A DNA stretch of 32,074 nucleotides from Shinella daejeonensis (GTDB lineage Bacteria > Pseudomonadota > Alphaproteobacteria > Rhizobiales > Rhizobiaceae). The stretch is taken from assembly GCF_024281235.1 (NCBI RefSeq), contig NZ_JAHWXY010000019.1, positions 1 through 32,074 of the forward strand. Direction: 5' to 3'. Shown piece after piece: positions 7,943 through 15,955 of the stretch (position 1 is the stretch's first letter; each line of letters starts with the position of its first letter). The position numbers were made by a program, and so were the translations under genes. The notes beneath the pieces are model-generated. The model was not told the origin of the DNA. It saw only the letters and a program-made list of their open reading frames with translations, and did not search any database.

Positions 7943-8737
7943 GTGACCGAGAGCGCCTTCGACCTTTTCGCCCGCATCAGCCACAGCCGGACCGCCGACG
8001 AAGTCGTCCGCCAGATCGAGCTTCTGCTGCTCGAGGGCGTATTGCGCGACGGCGACCGGCTGCCGGGCGAGCGCGAACTGTCGAAACGGCTCGACGTGTC
8101 GCGACCGATCCTGCGGGAAGCGTTGAAGGAACTGGAGAACCGCGGCCTGCTCGTCAGCCAGCACGGCGACGGCACCTATGTCGCCGACATCATCGGCCAG
8201 GTCTTCTCCCCGCCGGTGGTGGAACTCATCGCCCGCCACCAGCGGGCAACGGCCGATTACATCGAATACCGGCGCGAGCTGGAAGGCATCACCGCGGATC
8301 TCGCCGCACGGCGGGCGACCGAATACGACCGGCAGATGCTGACCCGCGTGATGCAGTCGATGCGCGAGGCGCACGAAAGCGGCTCCTTCGACGCCGAACT
8401 CGACGCCGACCTCGAATTGCACAACGCCATCGGCGAGGCGGCGCACAATGTGGTGCTGCTGCACACGCTGCGCGCCTGCTACCGGCTGCTGGCGCAGGGC
8501 ATCTTCTTCCACCGCCATCTCGTCTTCTCCTCGCAGGCGGCGCGCGAGCACCTGCTGGCGCAACACGAGGCGATCCATGCCGCCATCCTGGCCGGCGATC
8601 CGGACGCCGCCAGGGCGGCCGCACAGGCGCATATGGACTATATCGCCGCATCGATCCGCGACGCCGAGCGCAGCGGCGAATGGCAGCGCATCGCCCAGCT
8701 GCGCATGCAGCAGAGAGGCCTTCTGGACGACGCCTGA
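7943..8737 (+). CDS. FadR/GntR-family regulator with FCD domain
   Basis: This transcription factor (264 residues from the GTG at 7943) belongs to the FadR subfamily of GntR. The winged helix covers about residues 20-85 (RLPGERELSKRLDVSRPILR, then ENRGLLVSQHGDGTYV). The all-helical FCD effector domain follows from about residue 100. It carries the Asp/His set expected for metal and carboxylate binding (DADLELHNAIG, HEAIHAAI and QAHMDYI). The GTG at 7943 is preferred because CGGGAGA lies 6 bp upstream; an in-frame GTG at 7874 has no ribosome site. FCD regulators such as PdhR, LldR and GlcC respond to small carboxylates, so a link to the glycolate genes 2.4 kb away is possible. It is not adjacent to them, however, and the effector remains unknown. 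Confidence 0.88.
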   Translation: MTESAFDLFARISHSRTADEVVRQIELLLLEGVLRDGDRLPGERELSKRLDVSRPILREALKELENRGLLVSQHGDGTYVADIIGQVFSPPVVELIARHQRATADYIEYRRELEGITADLAARRATEYDRQMLTRVMQSMREAHESGSFDAELDADLELHNAIGEAAHNVVLLHTLRACYRLLAQGIFFHRHLVFSSQAAREHLLAQHEAIHAAILAGDPDAARAAAQAHMDYIAASIRDAERSGEWQRIAQLRMQQRGLLDDA

Positions 8738-8848
8738 CGAAAGCCGCAAACCTCCGCTAGAATGACGGCTGTCGGGTCGCTCCCGATTCGCCCTTGCCAT
8801 TCCACCCTGAAAACGGGCCATCCTGAAAAGCCGGAAAGAAAGACCATC

Positions 8849-9331
8849 GTGAACCTGATCCGCCGCATCGCCGGCGACGTACATCTGATGTTTCGCCGCC
8901 CGGCTCGCATCCAGTATGCCGCGCTCTGCTATCGTGTGCGCAAGAAGCGGGGAACGCTCGAAGTGCTGCTGATCACCAGCCGCGACACCGGCCGCTGGGT
9001 CATTCCCAAGGGATGGCCGATGACCGGCCGCCGGCCCTATGAGGTCGCCGTGCGCGAAGCCTTCGAGGAGGCCGGCGTCAAGGGCAGGGTCAACAAGACA
9101 TCGATCGGTCACTACATGTACCGCAAGGGTATGGCCGGCGGATTGAAGACGGAATGCAAGGTCCGGGTCTACGCGCTGGAAGTGGCGTCGCTCGCCACGA
9201 ATTTCCCCGAAAAGGGTCAGCGCCGCCTGGAATGGGTGAGCTGCGAGGAAGCCGCCGGCCGCGTGCATGAGCCGGGCCTGAAAGAGCTCTTTCTGTCCTT
9301 CGAGGCGACATTTGTGCCGGCAAAAGCCTGA
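8849..9331 (+). CDS. Nudix hydrolase (diphosphoinositol polyphosphatase-like group)
   Basis: This is a 160-residue Nudix-fold protein, predicted to cleave a nucleoside diphosphate linked to another moiety with a divalent metal. The Nudix box is visible as KGWPMTGRRPYEVAVREAFEEAGV, with the REAFEEAGV helix intact. The first conserved Glu of the G-x5-E-x7-REUxEExGU pattern is replaced by Arg, as is usual in the rhizobial WPM-type group. The GTG start at 8849 has a purine-rich site (GAAAGAAAGA) just upstream. An in-frame ATG at 8888 would also keep the domain, and an upstream start at 8762 runs through non-coding-looking sequence. The protein is small and single-domain, with no regulatory or membrane part. 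The substrate cannot be predicted. It lies between the GntR regulator and the phosphate transporter and shows no operon signs with either. Confidence 0.85.
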   Translation: MNLIRRIAGDVHLMFRRPARIQYAALCYRVRKKRGTLEVLLITSRDTGRWVIPKGWPMTGRRPYEVAVREAFEEAGVKGRVNKTSIGHYMYRKGMAGGLKTECKVRVYALEVASLATNFPEKGQRRLEWVSCEEAAGRVHEPGLKELFLSFEATFVPAKA

Positions 9332-9423
9332 ATAAGCCTGAAAAGGCCCCGTTTGACTTTGCCGTCATATTGCCCTTGCCGCTGTCTGGCGATAGTGCCA
9401 AGCCGACAAGCGGAGCGCAATCG

Positions 9424-10929
9424 ATGGCAAATTCACAGGCACGACTGGGCAAGCCCACCCTCGACAAGGACCTCGACAAGCTGACACGCGTCGAGGAGGC
9501 CGCCCATTTCGTCTCGAAGGGCCTCGTCGCGCCCGGCATCGGCCTGATCTTCCTGGTACTGGTCACGCTGTTCGCCGGCGTTTACGTGATCGATCGCCCC
9601 GGCGCGGTCATCGTCATCGCGGCGACCGCCATCGGCGCCTATATGGCGATGAACATCGGCGCCAACGACGTCACCAACAACATCAGCCCGGCGGTGGGCT
9701 CGCGTGCGCTCACCATGACCGGCGCGCTGATCATCGCCGCGATCTTCGAGACGCTCGGCGCGATCATCGCCGGCGGCGACGTGGTGGACACGATCTCCAA
9801 GGGCATCATCGCGCCCGACGCGGTGCCCTCGCCGACCATCTTCATCTGGGTGATGATGGGCGCGCTGCTTTCCTCCGCGCTGTGGGTCAATCTCGCCACC
9901 TGGCTCGGCGCGCCCGTCTCGACCACGCACGCCATCGTCGGCGGCGTGATCGGGGCCGGCATCGCCGCATCCGGCACCGCCTCCGTCGACTGGACGGCCA
10001 TCACGGCGATCGCCGCAAGCTGGGTGATCTCGCCGCTGCTCGGCGGCATCGTCGCCGCCGCCTTCCTCGCCTTCATCAAGGAATTCATCATCTATCGCGA
10101 CGACAAGATCGTCGCCGCCCGGACCTGGGTGCCGGTGCTGATCGCGGTCATGACCGGCAGTTTCCTCGCCTATCTGGTTCTCAAGGGGCTGGGCAATCTC
10201 ATCTCCATCGGCATGCCGCTGACCTTCGCCATCGGCATCGTCGCCAGCGGCATCGCCTATGCGGTCGCCGTGCCGCTGGTGCGGCGGCAGTCGGAGGGAC
10301 TGGAGAACCGCAACCAGTCGCTGCGGAAGCTTTTCCGCATCCCGCTGATCTTCTCGGCCGCCCTCCTCTCCTTCGCCCATGGCGCCAATGACGTGGCCAA
10401 CGCCATCGGTCCGCTCGCCGCCATCGTCCATGCCGCGCAGGAAGCCGACATATCGGCGCAGGTCGACGTTCCGTTCTGGGTGATGCTGATCGGCGGTCTC
10501 GGCATCTCGGTCGGCCTCTTGCTGTTCGGGCCGCGTCTGGTGGCGCTCGTCGGCGAACAGATCACCAAGCTCAACCCGATGCGCGCCTTCTGCGTCGCCC
10601 TGTCGGCGGGGCTGACCGTCATCGTCGCCTCGGCGTTCGGCCTGCCGGTCTCCTCCACCCATATCGCCGTCGGCGCGGTGTTCGGCGTCGGCTTCTTCCG
10701 CGAATGGTACACCCGCAAGTCCAAACGCCGTCAGGACTATATCCGCCGGCGCAACGGCAAGGTCGATCCCGAAGAGGTGGAGGAACGCAATCCGGACGAA
10801 ATGCGCCGCCGCTATCTCGTGCGCCGCTCGCATTTCATGACCATCGTCGCAGCCTGGATCATCACCGTTCCGGCGGCGGCGGGATTGTCGGCGGCGCTCT
10901 TCCTGCTGCTGAACGGCCTGTTCGGCTGA
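9424..10929 (+). CDS. pit: Inorganic phosphate transporter, PiT/Pho4 family
   Basis: This is a low-affinity metal-phosphate:proton symporter of the inner membrane (501 residues). The two inverted repeats that define the family are marked by [15 protein letters not shown] (Gly79-Asp82) in the first half and [16 protein letters not shown] (from Gly320) in the second, each with the Asn-Asp pair needed for transport. About ten hydrophobic segments are present. A hydrophilic, charged cytoplasmic loop lies near residues 430-465 (rich in Arg, Lys and Glu). The start MANSQARLG at 9424 has GGAGCG upstream and is followed by a soluble leader of about 35 residues. Rhizobial pit genes are often repressed by PhoB, and no convincing Pho box is visible in the 92 bp upstream. 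rsmE begins 7 bp after the stop, so the two are probably cotranscribed. Confidence 0.93.
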   Translation: MANSQARLGKPTLDKDLDKLTRVEEAAHFVSKGLVAPGIGLIFLVLVTLFAGVYVIDRPGAVIVIAATAIGAYMAMNIGANDVTNNISPAVGSRALTMTGALIIAAIFETLGAIIAGGDVVDTISKGIIAPDAVPSPTIFIWVMMGALLSSALWVNLATWLGAPVSTTHAIVGGVIGAGIAASGTASVDWTAITAIAASWVISPLLGGIVAAAFLAFIKEFIIYRDDKIVAARTWVPVLIAVMTGSFLAYLVLKGLGNLISIGMPLTFAIGIVASGIAYAVAVPLVRRQSEGLENRNQSLRKLFRIPLIFSAALLSFAHGANDVANAIGPLAAIVHAAQEADISAQVDVPFWVMLIGGLGISVGLLLFGPRLVALVGEQITKLNPMRAFCVALSAGLTVIVASAFGLPVSSTHIAVGAVFGVGFFREWYTRKSKRRQDYIRRRNGKVDPEEVEERNPDEMRRRYLVRRSHFMTIVAAWIITVPAAAGLSAALFLLLNGLFG

Positions 10930-10936
10930 GGCGGCC

Positions 10937-11674
10937 ATGCGCGCGAACTACCGGATGCAGCGGCTTTTCGTGACGGACACGCTTTCGGCGGGGGCAGCGC
11001 TCGAAGCCTCGCGCGACCATTTTCATTATCTGACGAACGTGCTGCGGATGGGCGACGGCGATGCGGTGCTGCTCTTCAACGGCCGCGACGGCGAATGGCG
11101 CGCGGAACTTTCCTTTCCCACCCGCAAGCGCCTGCTGCTGACGCCGGACGAACAGATCCGGCCGCAGCCGCAGCCGGGCGATCTCCACTATCTCTTCGCG
11201 CCGCTGAAGACCGGGCGGCTCGACTATATGGTGCAGAAGGCCGTGGAAATGGGCGCAGGCCGGCTGCAACCGGTCATGACCCGGCATGTACAGGGCAAGA
11301 TCGCCAGTCTCGACCGCCTGCGGGCAAACGCCATCGAGGCGGCCGAACAATGCGGCATCCTTTCGGTTCCCGACGTCGCGCCGCCGCGCCGGCTGGAGGA
11401 CCTTCTCGCCGACTGGCCGCAGGAACGCCGCATCCTGTTTTGCGACGAGGATCACCAAAGCCAGAACCCGCTGCCGGCGCTTTCGGCCATCACCGAGCGC
11501 CGGCTGGCGCTGCTGGTCGGCCCGGAGGGCGGCTTTTCCGAAGCCGAGCGCACGCTGCTGCGCAGCCTTGATTTCGTGACCCCCATCCCCCTCGGTCCAC
11601 GCATCCTTCGCGCCGACACCGCCGCCGTCGCGGCGCTGGCGGTGATCCAGGCGACGATCGGCGACTGGCGCTAG
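10937..11674 (+). CDS. rsmE: 16S rRNA (uracil-1498-N3)-methyltransferase RsmE
   Basis: This SPOUT-class (trefoil-knot) methyltransferase of 245 residues modifies U1498 in helix 44 of 16S rRNA using SAM. An N-terminal PUA-like domain of about 70 residues contains [15 protein letters not shown]. The C-terminal SPOUT domain carries the family signatures [13 protein letters not shown] (near residue 193) and [16 protein letters not shown] (near residue 219), which form the knot and SAM pocket. The ATG at 10937 has GAGGCGG upstream; an internal ATG at 10955 would also give a complete domain. It sits 7 bp after the phosphate transporter stop, implying cotranscription without an obvious functional link. 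Length and motifs match the family. Confidence 0.93.
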   Translation: MRANYRMQRLFVTDTLSAGAALEASRDHFHYLTNVLRMGDGDAVLLFNGRDGEWRAELSFPTRKRLLLTPDEQIRPQPQPGDLHYLFAPLKTGRLDYMVQKAVEMGAGRLQPVMTRHVQGKIASLDRLRANAIEAAEQCGILSVPDVAPPRRLEDLLADWPQERRILFCDEDHQSQNPLPALSAITERRLALLVGPEGGFSEAERTLLRSLDFVTPIPLGPRILRADTAAVAALAVIQATIGDWR

Positions 11675-11857
11675 ATTCCAGGCGCTTTACGACAGATACT
11701 TATTTGGAAGCGGCATGCCGGCATAGCGCTGAAGAGGATCGATTTTTTTGAACCCATCTTGAAAGGAATTCGCTTGCACCGCATCTAAATCCGGTCCAAG
11801 CACCCCTCCAAAAGCCCGCGGTCCCGCCGGGCGCCACCCGTTCGGAAGAAGACGCCC

Positions 11858-13231
11858 ATGGCCCGTGACACCACCGACCAGACGCCGGTCCGCTCGATTG
11901 CAGACATGACCGACTATCTCGCCGCCGGCTGCAAGCCGAAAGAAGCATTCCGCATCGGGACCGAACACGAGAAATTCGTCTTCTTTACGGCTGACAACAG
12001 CCCGGTGCCCTATTCCGGCGAGGCCAGCATTTCCGCCCTGCTCCACGGCATGCAGGAAAAGACCGGCTGGGAGCCGATCATGGATGCCGGCAACATCATC
12101 GGGCTGGCCGAACCCTCGGGCATGGGCGCGATCTCGCTGGAGCCGGGCGGGCAGTTCGAGCTTTCCGGCGCGCCGCTCGAAAACCTGCACGAGACCTGCC
12201 GCGAGTCCAACCATCATCTCGCCACGCTGCGCGAGATCGCCGAGCCGCTCGGCATCCGCTTCCTCGGCATGGGCGGCAGCCCCAAATGGAGCTTCGACGA
12301 GACGCCGCGCATGCCGAAATCGCGCTACGAGATCATGACCCGCTACATGCCGAAGGTCGGCACCAGGGGGCTGGACATGATGTATCGCACCTGCACGATC
12401 CAGGTGAATCTCGACTTTTCCTCCGAGACCGACATGCGGCGCAAGATGCAGGTCTCGCTGAAACTCCAGCCGCTCGCCACCGCACTTTTCGCCAGTTCCC
12501 CCTTCACCGAGGGCAAGCCGAACGGCCTGCTTTCCTGGCGCGGCGACATCTGGCGCGACACCGACAACAATCGCGCCGGCCTCATTCCCTTCGCCTTCGC
12601 GCCCGATTTCGGCTTTGCCGACTATGTCGAATGGGCGCTGGACGTGCCGATGTATTTCGTCGTGCGCGACAATCGCTACCACGACTGCACCCATATCACC
12701 TTCCGCCAGTTCATGGCGGGTGCGCTGAAGGGGGAGATTGCCGACTGGGAACCGAATTTCGGCGACTGGACGAACCATCTTTCGACGCTCTTTCCCGACG
12801 TCCGGCTGAAGCGCTTCCTCGAAATGCGCGGCGCCGACGGCGGACCCTGGCGGCGCATCTGTGCCTTGCCGGCCTTCTGGGTCGGCCTGCTTTACGACGA
12901 TGCGGCGCTCGACGCCGCCGAAGCGTTCACCCGCGACTGGACCGTCGCGGAGGTATCCGCGTTGCGCGACGCCGTTCCGACCCGGGCGCTTGCCGCCGAA
13001 TTCCGGGGCAGGCCGCTGTTCGACCTCGCCCGCGAGGTTCTCGCCATCTCGCGCATGGGGCTCGCCGGACGCGCCCGCATGAGCAGCGAGGATTTCGACG
13101 AGACGGTGTTCCTCGCGCCGCTGGAGGAAACGCTCGCCAAGAAGGCGACGCTCGCCGAGGAAATGCTGGCGCTTTATCACGGCCGCTGGGGCGGCTCGAT
13201 CGAGCCGGTCTTCACCGAATACCAGTATTGA
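11858..13231 (+). CDS. gshA: Glutamate-cysteine ligase, plant/alphaproteobacterial type
   Basis: This enzyme catalyses the first step of glutathione synthesis, ATP-dependent formation of gamma-glutamylcysteine, in the cytoplasm. The 457-residue protein belongs to the GCS2 family shared by plants and alphaproteobacteria rather than the E. coli GshA type. Telling segments are FRIGTEHEKFVF (about residue 31), EPGGQFELSGAPLENLHET (about residue 94), FLGMGGSPKW and MTRYMPKVGTRGLDMMYRT. GAAGAAG lies about 6 bp before the ATG. A 183-bp leader precedes it; there, a palindromic TGCCGGCA and several weak -35-like hexamers are seen but no convincing promoter. A terminator-like hairpin follows the stop. 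Glutathione made here connects functionally with the nearby peroxide-response genes and the MAPEG protein, but no shared operon is evident. Confidence 0.94.
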   Translation: MARDTTDQTPVRSIADMTDYLAAGCKPKEAFRIGTEHEKFVFFTADNSPVPYSGEASISALLHGMQEKTGWEPIMDAGNIIGLAEPSGMGAISLEPGGQFELSGAPLENLHETCRESNHHLATLREIAEPLGIRFLGMGGSPKWSFDETPRMPKSRYEIMTRYMPKVGTRGLDMMYRTCTIQVNLDFSSETDMRRKMQVSLKLQPLATALFASSPFTEGKPNGLLSWRGDIWRDTDNNRAGLIPFAFAPDFGFADYVEWALDVPMYFVVRDNRYHDCTHITFRQFMAGALKGEIADWEPNFGDWTNHLSTLFPDVRLKRFLEMRGADGGPWRRICALPAFWVGLLYDDAALDAAEAFTRDWTVAEVSALRDAVPTRALAAEFRGRPLFDLAREVLAISRMGLAGRARMSSEDFDETVFLAPLEETLAKKATLAEEMLALYHGRWGGSIEPVFTEYQY

Positions 13232-13241
13232 CCCCATTCAA

Positions 13242-13266
13242 GAAAGCGGTTTGCCGCTTTCGTTTT
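13242..13266 (+). terminator. Rho-independent terminator after gshA
   Basis: GAAAGCGG (13242-13249) and CCGCTTTC (13254-13261) form a perfect 8-bp stem with a TTTG loop, followed by GTTTT. It begins 11 bp after the gshA stop codon. Confidence 0.7.
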
Positions 13267-13333
13267 GCCGTTATAGTGCAGGCATGGATCCGCGATCCCC
13301 GCGGGTTCACGCCCGACGACGGAAGGGGTCAGG

Positions 13334-14173
13334 ATGCTTTCGCTCCACGACATGATGATGCAGGCGCAGAACGGCAAGGCCATGGAGGTCATGGCGCGGC
13401 AGTTCGGTCTTGCGCAGGAGCAGGCCGCGCAGGCGATGGCCGCGCTGATGCCGGCCTTTTCCGAAGGCTTCCGGCGCAACGCCGCCAACCCCTACGATTT
13501 CACCGCTTTCCTGCGGGCGCTCACGACGGGCGACCACGCCAAATATTTCGAGGATATCGGCAAGGCCTTCACGCCGCAGGGGATCGCCGACGGGAACGGC
13601 ATCCTCGGCCATATCTTCGGCAACAAGGACGTATCGAGGGCCGTCGCCGCGCAGGCGGCGCAGATGACCGGCATCGGCCAGGAGATCTACCGGCAGATGC
13701 TGCCCGTTCTGGCGGGCACGCTGATGGGCGGCCTGTTCAAGCAATCCTTCGCCCCCTTCTTTCCCGGCGCCCAGACCGACAGGGCGGCGGCCAACCCATT
13801 CGCCGACGCAATGCGGCAATGGGCGGAAGCCAGCGGCTTCGCCAGCAAGCCGGAGCCGGCAAATCCCTTCGACAACCCCTTCATGCAGGCGGCGCGGGAC
13901 GTCTTCGCCGCCGCCCCAAAAGCGGACGCGGCGGCAAATCCCTTCGCCGGGGTCTTCCGGGACATGATGGCGGGCATGACCGGGCAGCCGGCGGCGCAGG
14001 ACAAGCGGGACGAAGGGGCGGGCGCGGCCGCGGGGTCGCTGAAGACCCTCGTCGACGCGATGTTCGATACCGGGCTCGACATGCAGAAGGACTATCAGCG
14101 CAATATCGAGGCGATTTTCGAAACGATGCGCAACGGCCCGGCCACCGGGCCGGACGATGACAGGCCGGCCTGA
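13334..14173 (+). CDS. DUF937 domain-containing protein
   Basis: This 279-residue protein has an N-terminal DUF937 domain (about residues 1-150; FGLAQEQAAQAMAALMPAFSEGF, then GILGHIFGNKDVSRAVAAQ and GIGQEIYRQMLPVLAG). The domain is widespread and of unknown function, and its repeats of predicted helices resemble the YidB family. The C-terminal half is low-complexity, with repeated AANPFA/PFDNPF and AAA segments, and is probably disordered. The ATG at 13334 follows GGAAGGGG. A possible -10 (TATAGT at 13272-13277) lies in the short gap after the gshA terminator, so it likely has its own promoter. There is no signal peptide or transmembrane helix. No function can be assigned. Confidence 0.82.
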   Translation: MLSLHDMMMQAQNGKAMEVMARQFGLAQEQAAQAMAALMPAFSEGFRRNAANPYDFTAFLRALTTGDHAKYFEDIGKAFTPQGIADGNGILGHIFGNKDVSRAVAAQAAQMTGIGQEIYRQMLPVLAGTLMGGLFKQSFAPFFPGAQTDRAAANPFADAMRQWAEASGFASKPEPANPFDNPFMQAARDVFAAAPKADAAANPFAGVFRDMMAGMTGQPAAQDKRDEGAGAAAGSLKTLVDAMFDTGLDMQKDYQRNIEAIFETMRNGPATGPDDDRPA

Positions 14174-14195
14174 CGCCAGCCGCCAGGCCCGGAAA

Positions 14196-14235
14196 TGAAA
14201 AGGCCCGACGTGGACGGTTTCGTCGCACGTCGGGC
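14196..14235 (-). terminator. Terminator-like hairpin downstream of the DUF1127 gene
   Basis: GCCCGACGT (14203-14211) pairs perfectly over 9 bp with ACGTCGGGC (14227-14235). Read on the minus strand, the stem is followed by CCTTTTCATTT, giving a modest U-tract, and it lies about 70 bp past the stop of the minus-strand gene. The loop is 15 nt, longer than usual. It also lies 30 bp after the DUF937 stop on the plus strand, where no U-tract follows. Confidence 0.5.
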
Positions 14236-14303
14236 AAGCGGCAGGGTTCTTGGCTCTCACCCTGCGGGGAAGAAATTCGGGGTCGGCGGCAGGGCCGCCG
14301 CCG

Positions 14304-14597
14304 TCAATCCGGATAGCCCTGTCGCAGATGACGGCGCGCTCTCTCGCGCGCGGCAAGCGTCAGGTGCAGGCCTGCATCCGAAAAGAAGGAGGCCGCAGCT
14401 TCCGCAACATCGCCGCGGCGCAGCCCGAGGTCAAGCAGTTCCCGATCGGTAAGCTCGTTCAACCGCCGGATCGCGCGACGATTCGACCATGCGCGGGTCA
14501 ATCTGGCTATTCCATGACGGGCGCGGGCGGCAAGACCCGGCAACGGACGTTGCGTTGCGAGACGGTCAAGGGCTGGGGTACGGTCGATCATGCGCAT
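14304..14597 (-). CDS. DUF1127 domain small protein
   Basis: This small basic protein of 97 residues carries the DUF1127 motif near its middle (RRAIRRLNELTDRELLDLGL, about residues 43-62, continuing RRGDVAEA). The start MRMIDR at 14597 is fixed by an excellent AAGGAG site 7 bp upstream; the open frame extends further but without a ribosome site. Short DUF1127 proteins in alphaproteobacteria have been linked to RNA turnover, phosphate and carbon control, and to regulation by VtlR/LsrB-type LysR proteins. Here the gene is transcribed divergently from exactly such a LysR gene, 199 bp apart. The C-terminal part (SFFSDAGLHLTLAARERAR) is longer than in the 45-50 residue forms. Confidence 0.85.
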   Translation of the reverse strand: MRMIDRTPALDRLATQRPLPGLAARARHGIARLTRAWSNRRAIRRLNELTDRELLDLGLRRGDVAEAAASFFSDAGLHLTLAARERARRHLRQGYPD

Positions 14598-14796
14598 GGC
14601 GTTTCTCCTTTCCGGGCAGCGCGCAACGTCGACCGGCGACGGGTTCACGCGGAGCCGCGATATGGCTTTGTCGGCTTGAAGACGAAAGGGCGGGTCTGTC
14701 TCCCGACACCTGACCAAGGCAATCTCACAGAAAACCATTGATCAGTCCAACGAATGTTTCTAATGGTATCAATCAAACACGCTTATGGGTGATCCC

Positions 14797-15747
14797 ATGT
14801 CCGCCCCGCTCGATATCGACCAGCTCCAGACTTTCGTCGCCATCGCCGATACCGGCAGCTTCACGCGGGCGGCAGAACGGGTGTTCAAGACCCAGTCGGC
14901 CGTCTCGATGCAGATGCGCCGCCTCGAGGAGCGCATCGGCAAACGGCTTTTCGTCAAGGACGGGCGGGGCAACCGGCTGACGACCGAGGGCGAACGGCTG
15001 CTGAACTATGCCCGCCGCATGATCCGTCTCAACAACGAGGCCATCGCCGCCTTCGACGACAATCGCCTCGAAGGCACGCTGCGCATCGGCACGCCCGACG
15101 ATTACGCCGACCGCTACATGCCGGAAATCATCATGCGTTTCGCCAAGACGCATCCGAACGTCGAACTGTTCATCGTCTGCGAACCTTCGGTGGATCTTGC
15201 CGAGAAGATGAACAAGGGCGAACTCGACATCGCGCTGGTAACGCACAATCCACGCCAGCGGCATTCGGACGTGGTGCGGACCGAGCCCCTGTGCTGGGTG
15301 ATGTCGGCCAACCATCCGCTGCCGGAAAACGCCCCCGTGCCGCTTGCCGTCGGGCGGCGGGACTGCCTGTGGCGGCAGGTCGCCTGCGGCGCGCTGGATT
15401 CACTCGGACGCGAATATCAGGTTCTGTTCACCAGCTGGTCGTCGACCGTCGTCGCGGCGGCCGTCATGGCCGGAATGGCTGTCTCCGTGCTGCCGGAATC
15501 GGCACTTCGGCCCGGCATGAAGGTTCTCACGCAGGCCGACGGCTTCCCGCCGCTGGCGCCGGTGCAGATCGGCATCATGCGGCGGCCCGGATTGTCCCAG
15601 TCCCTTTCCAACGCGATCGCCAGCCATATCACGGCCTGCCTCGACAATATCACGCCGCTGGCGAGCGAGGACCTGCCGGAATCCGAACTCAAGGTCTTTC
15701 CACGCCTGTCGCGGCTGCGCCCCGGCAGCGTGCTGCCCGGCTGGTAA
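14797..15747 (+). CDS. LysR-family regulator, VtlR/LsrB-like
   Basis: This LysR-type regulator has 316 residues from the ATG at 14797. That start is preferred because GGTGA lies 4 bp upstream and the family typically begins MSAPLD; the in-frame ATG at 14785 lacks a ribosome site. The winged helix is in residues 5-62 (TGSFTRAAERVFKTQSAVSM, then LEERIGKRLFVKDGRG). The effector domain opens with LRIGTPDDYADRYMPEI. The style matches, from memory, the VtlR/LsrB group of Rhizobiales, which controls small RNAs, DUF1127 proteins and redox or envelope functions. Cysteines occur at about residues 128, 166, 190, 197 and 281. The position where I recall a redox-relevant Cys in LsrB (VLPEC) reads VLPES here. 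The divergent neighbour is a DUF1127 gene, the expected target type. It may be a paralogue rather than the orthologue. Confidence 0.82.
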   Translation: MSAPLDIDQLQTFVAIADTGSFTRAAERVFKTQSAVSMQMRRLEERIGKRLFVKDGRGNRLTTEGERLLNYARRMIRLNNEAIAAFDDNRLEGTLRIGTPDDYADRYMPEIIMRFAKTHPNVELFIVCEPSVDLAEKMNKGELDIALVTHNPRQRHSDVVRTEPLCWVMSANHPLPENAPVPLAVGRRDCLWRQVACGALDSLGREYQVLFTSWSSTVVAAAVMAGMAVSVLPESALRPGMKVLTQADGFPPLAPVQIGIMRRPGLSQSLSNAIASHITACLDNITPLASEDLPESELKVFPRLSRLRPGSVLPGW

Positions 15748-15796
15748 GGCTACGGCCACGCGCCGGGCGCCTCCCCTCCCCGAGAGCGAAGATGCC

Positions 15797-15900
15797 AGAG
15801 CGGTTTCGGGTCTCACACCGTCGGCAGAACCGCTCCATCTCGTTGTTTGAGCCGCATTTCCGGACGGAAAACCGTTTCATACTTTTGCTGGAAATACTCG
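15797..15900. repeat. Rhizobial palindromic intergenic repeat, copy 1
   Basis: This palindromic intergenic element lies in the 208-bp gap between the LysR gene and katA. An outer inverted pair, AGAGCGGTTT (about 15797) and AGAACCGCTC (about 15827), precedes a core at 15853-15900. The core starts GCATTTCCGGACGG, has AAAACCG in the middle and ends TTGCTGGAAATACTCG, so GCATTTCC and GGAAATAC are inverted. The same core recurs at 17566-17617 on the other side of katA. The sequence resembles repeats dispersed in Rhizobium, Agrobacterium and Sinorhizobium genomes (RIME-like); that identification is from memory. Confidence 0.65.
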
Positions 15901-15931
15901 AAAAGGCCGCCGCGGAAAATCCGCGACGGCC
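15901..15931 (-). terminator. Rho-independent terminator of katA
   Basis: GGCCGCCGCGGA (15905-15916) and TCCGCGACGGCC (15920-15931) form a 12-bp stem with one mismatch and a 3-nt loop. On the minus strand it is followed by TTTTC. It lies 24 bp after the katA stop, directly abutting the palindromic repeat. Confidence 0.75.
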
Positions 15932-15955
15932 CGGTGTCATCGTCCTTGCGGCTGT

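Noticed and set aside
14735-14773. Single clear LysR T-N11-A box upstream of the VtlR/LsrB-like gene
   Set aside because: Inverted pairs are present (CCATT/AATGG, TTGAT/ATCAA) but none has the 11-bp spacing, so no operator was assigned.
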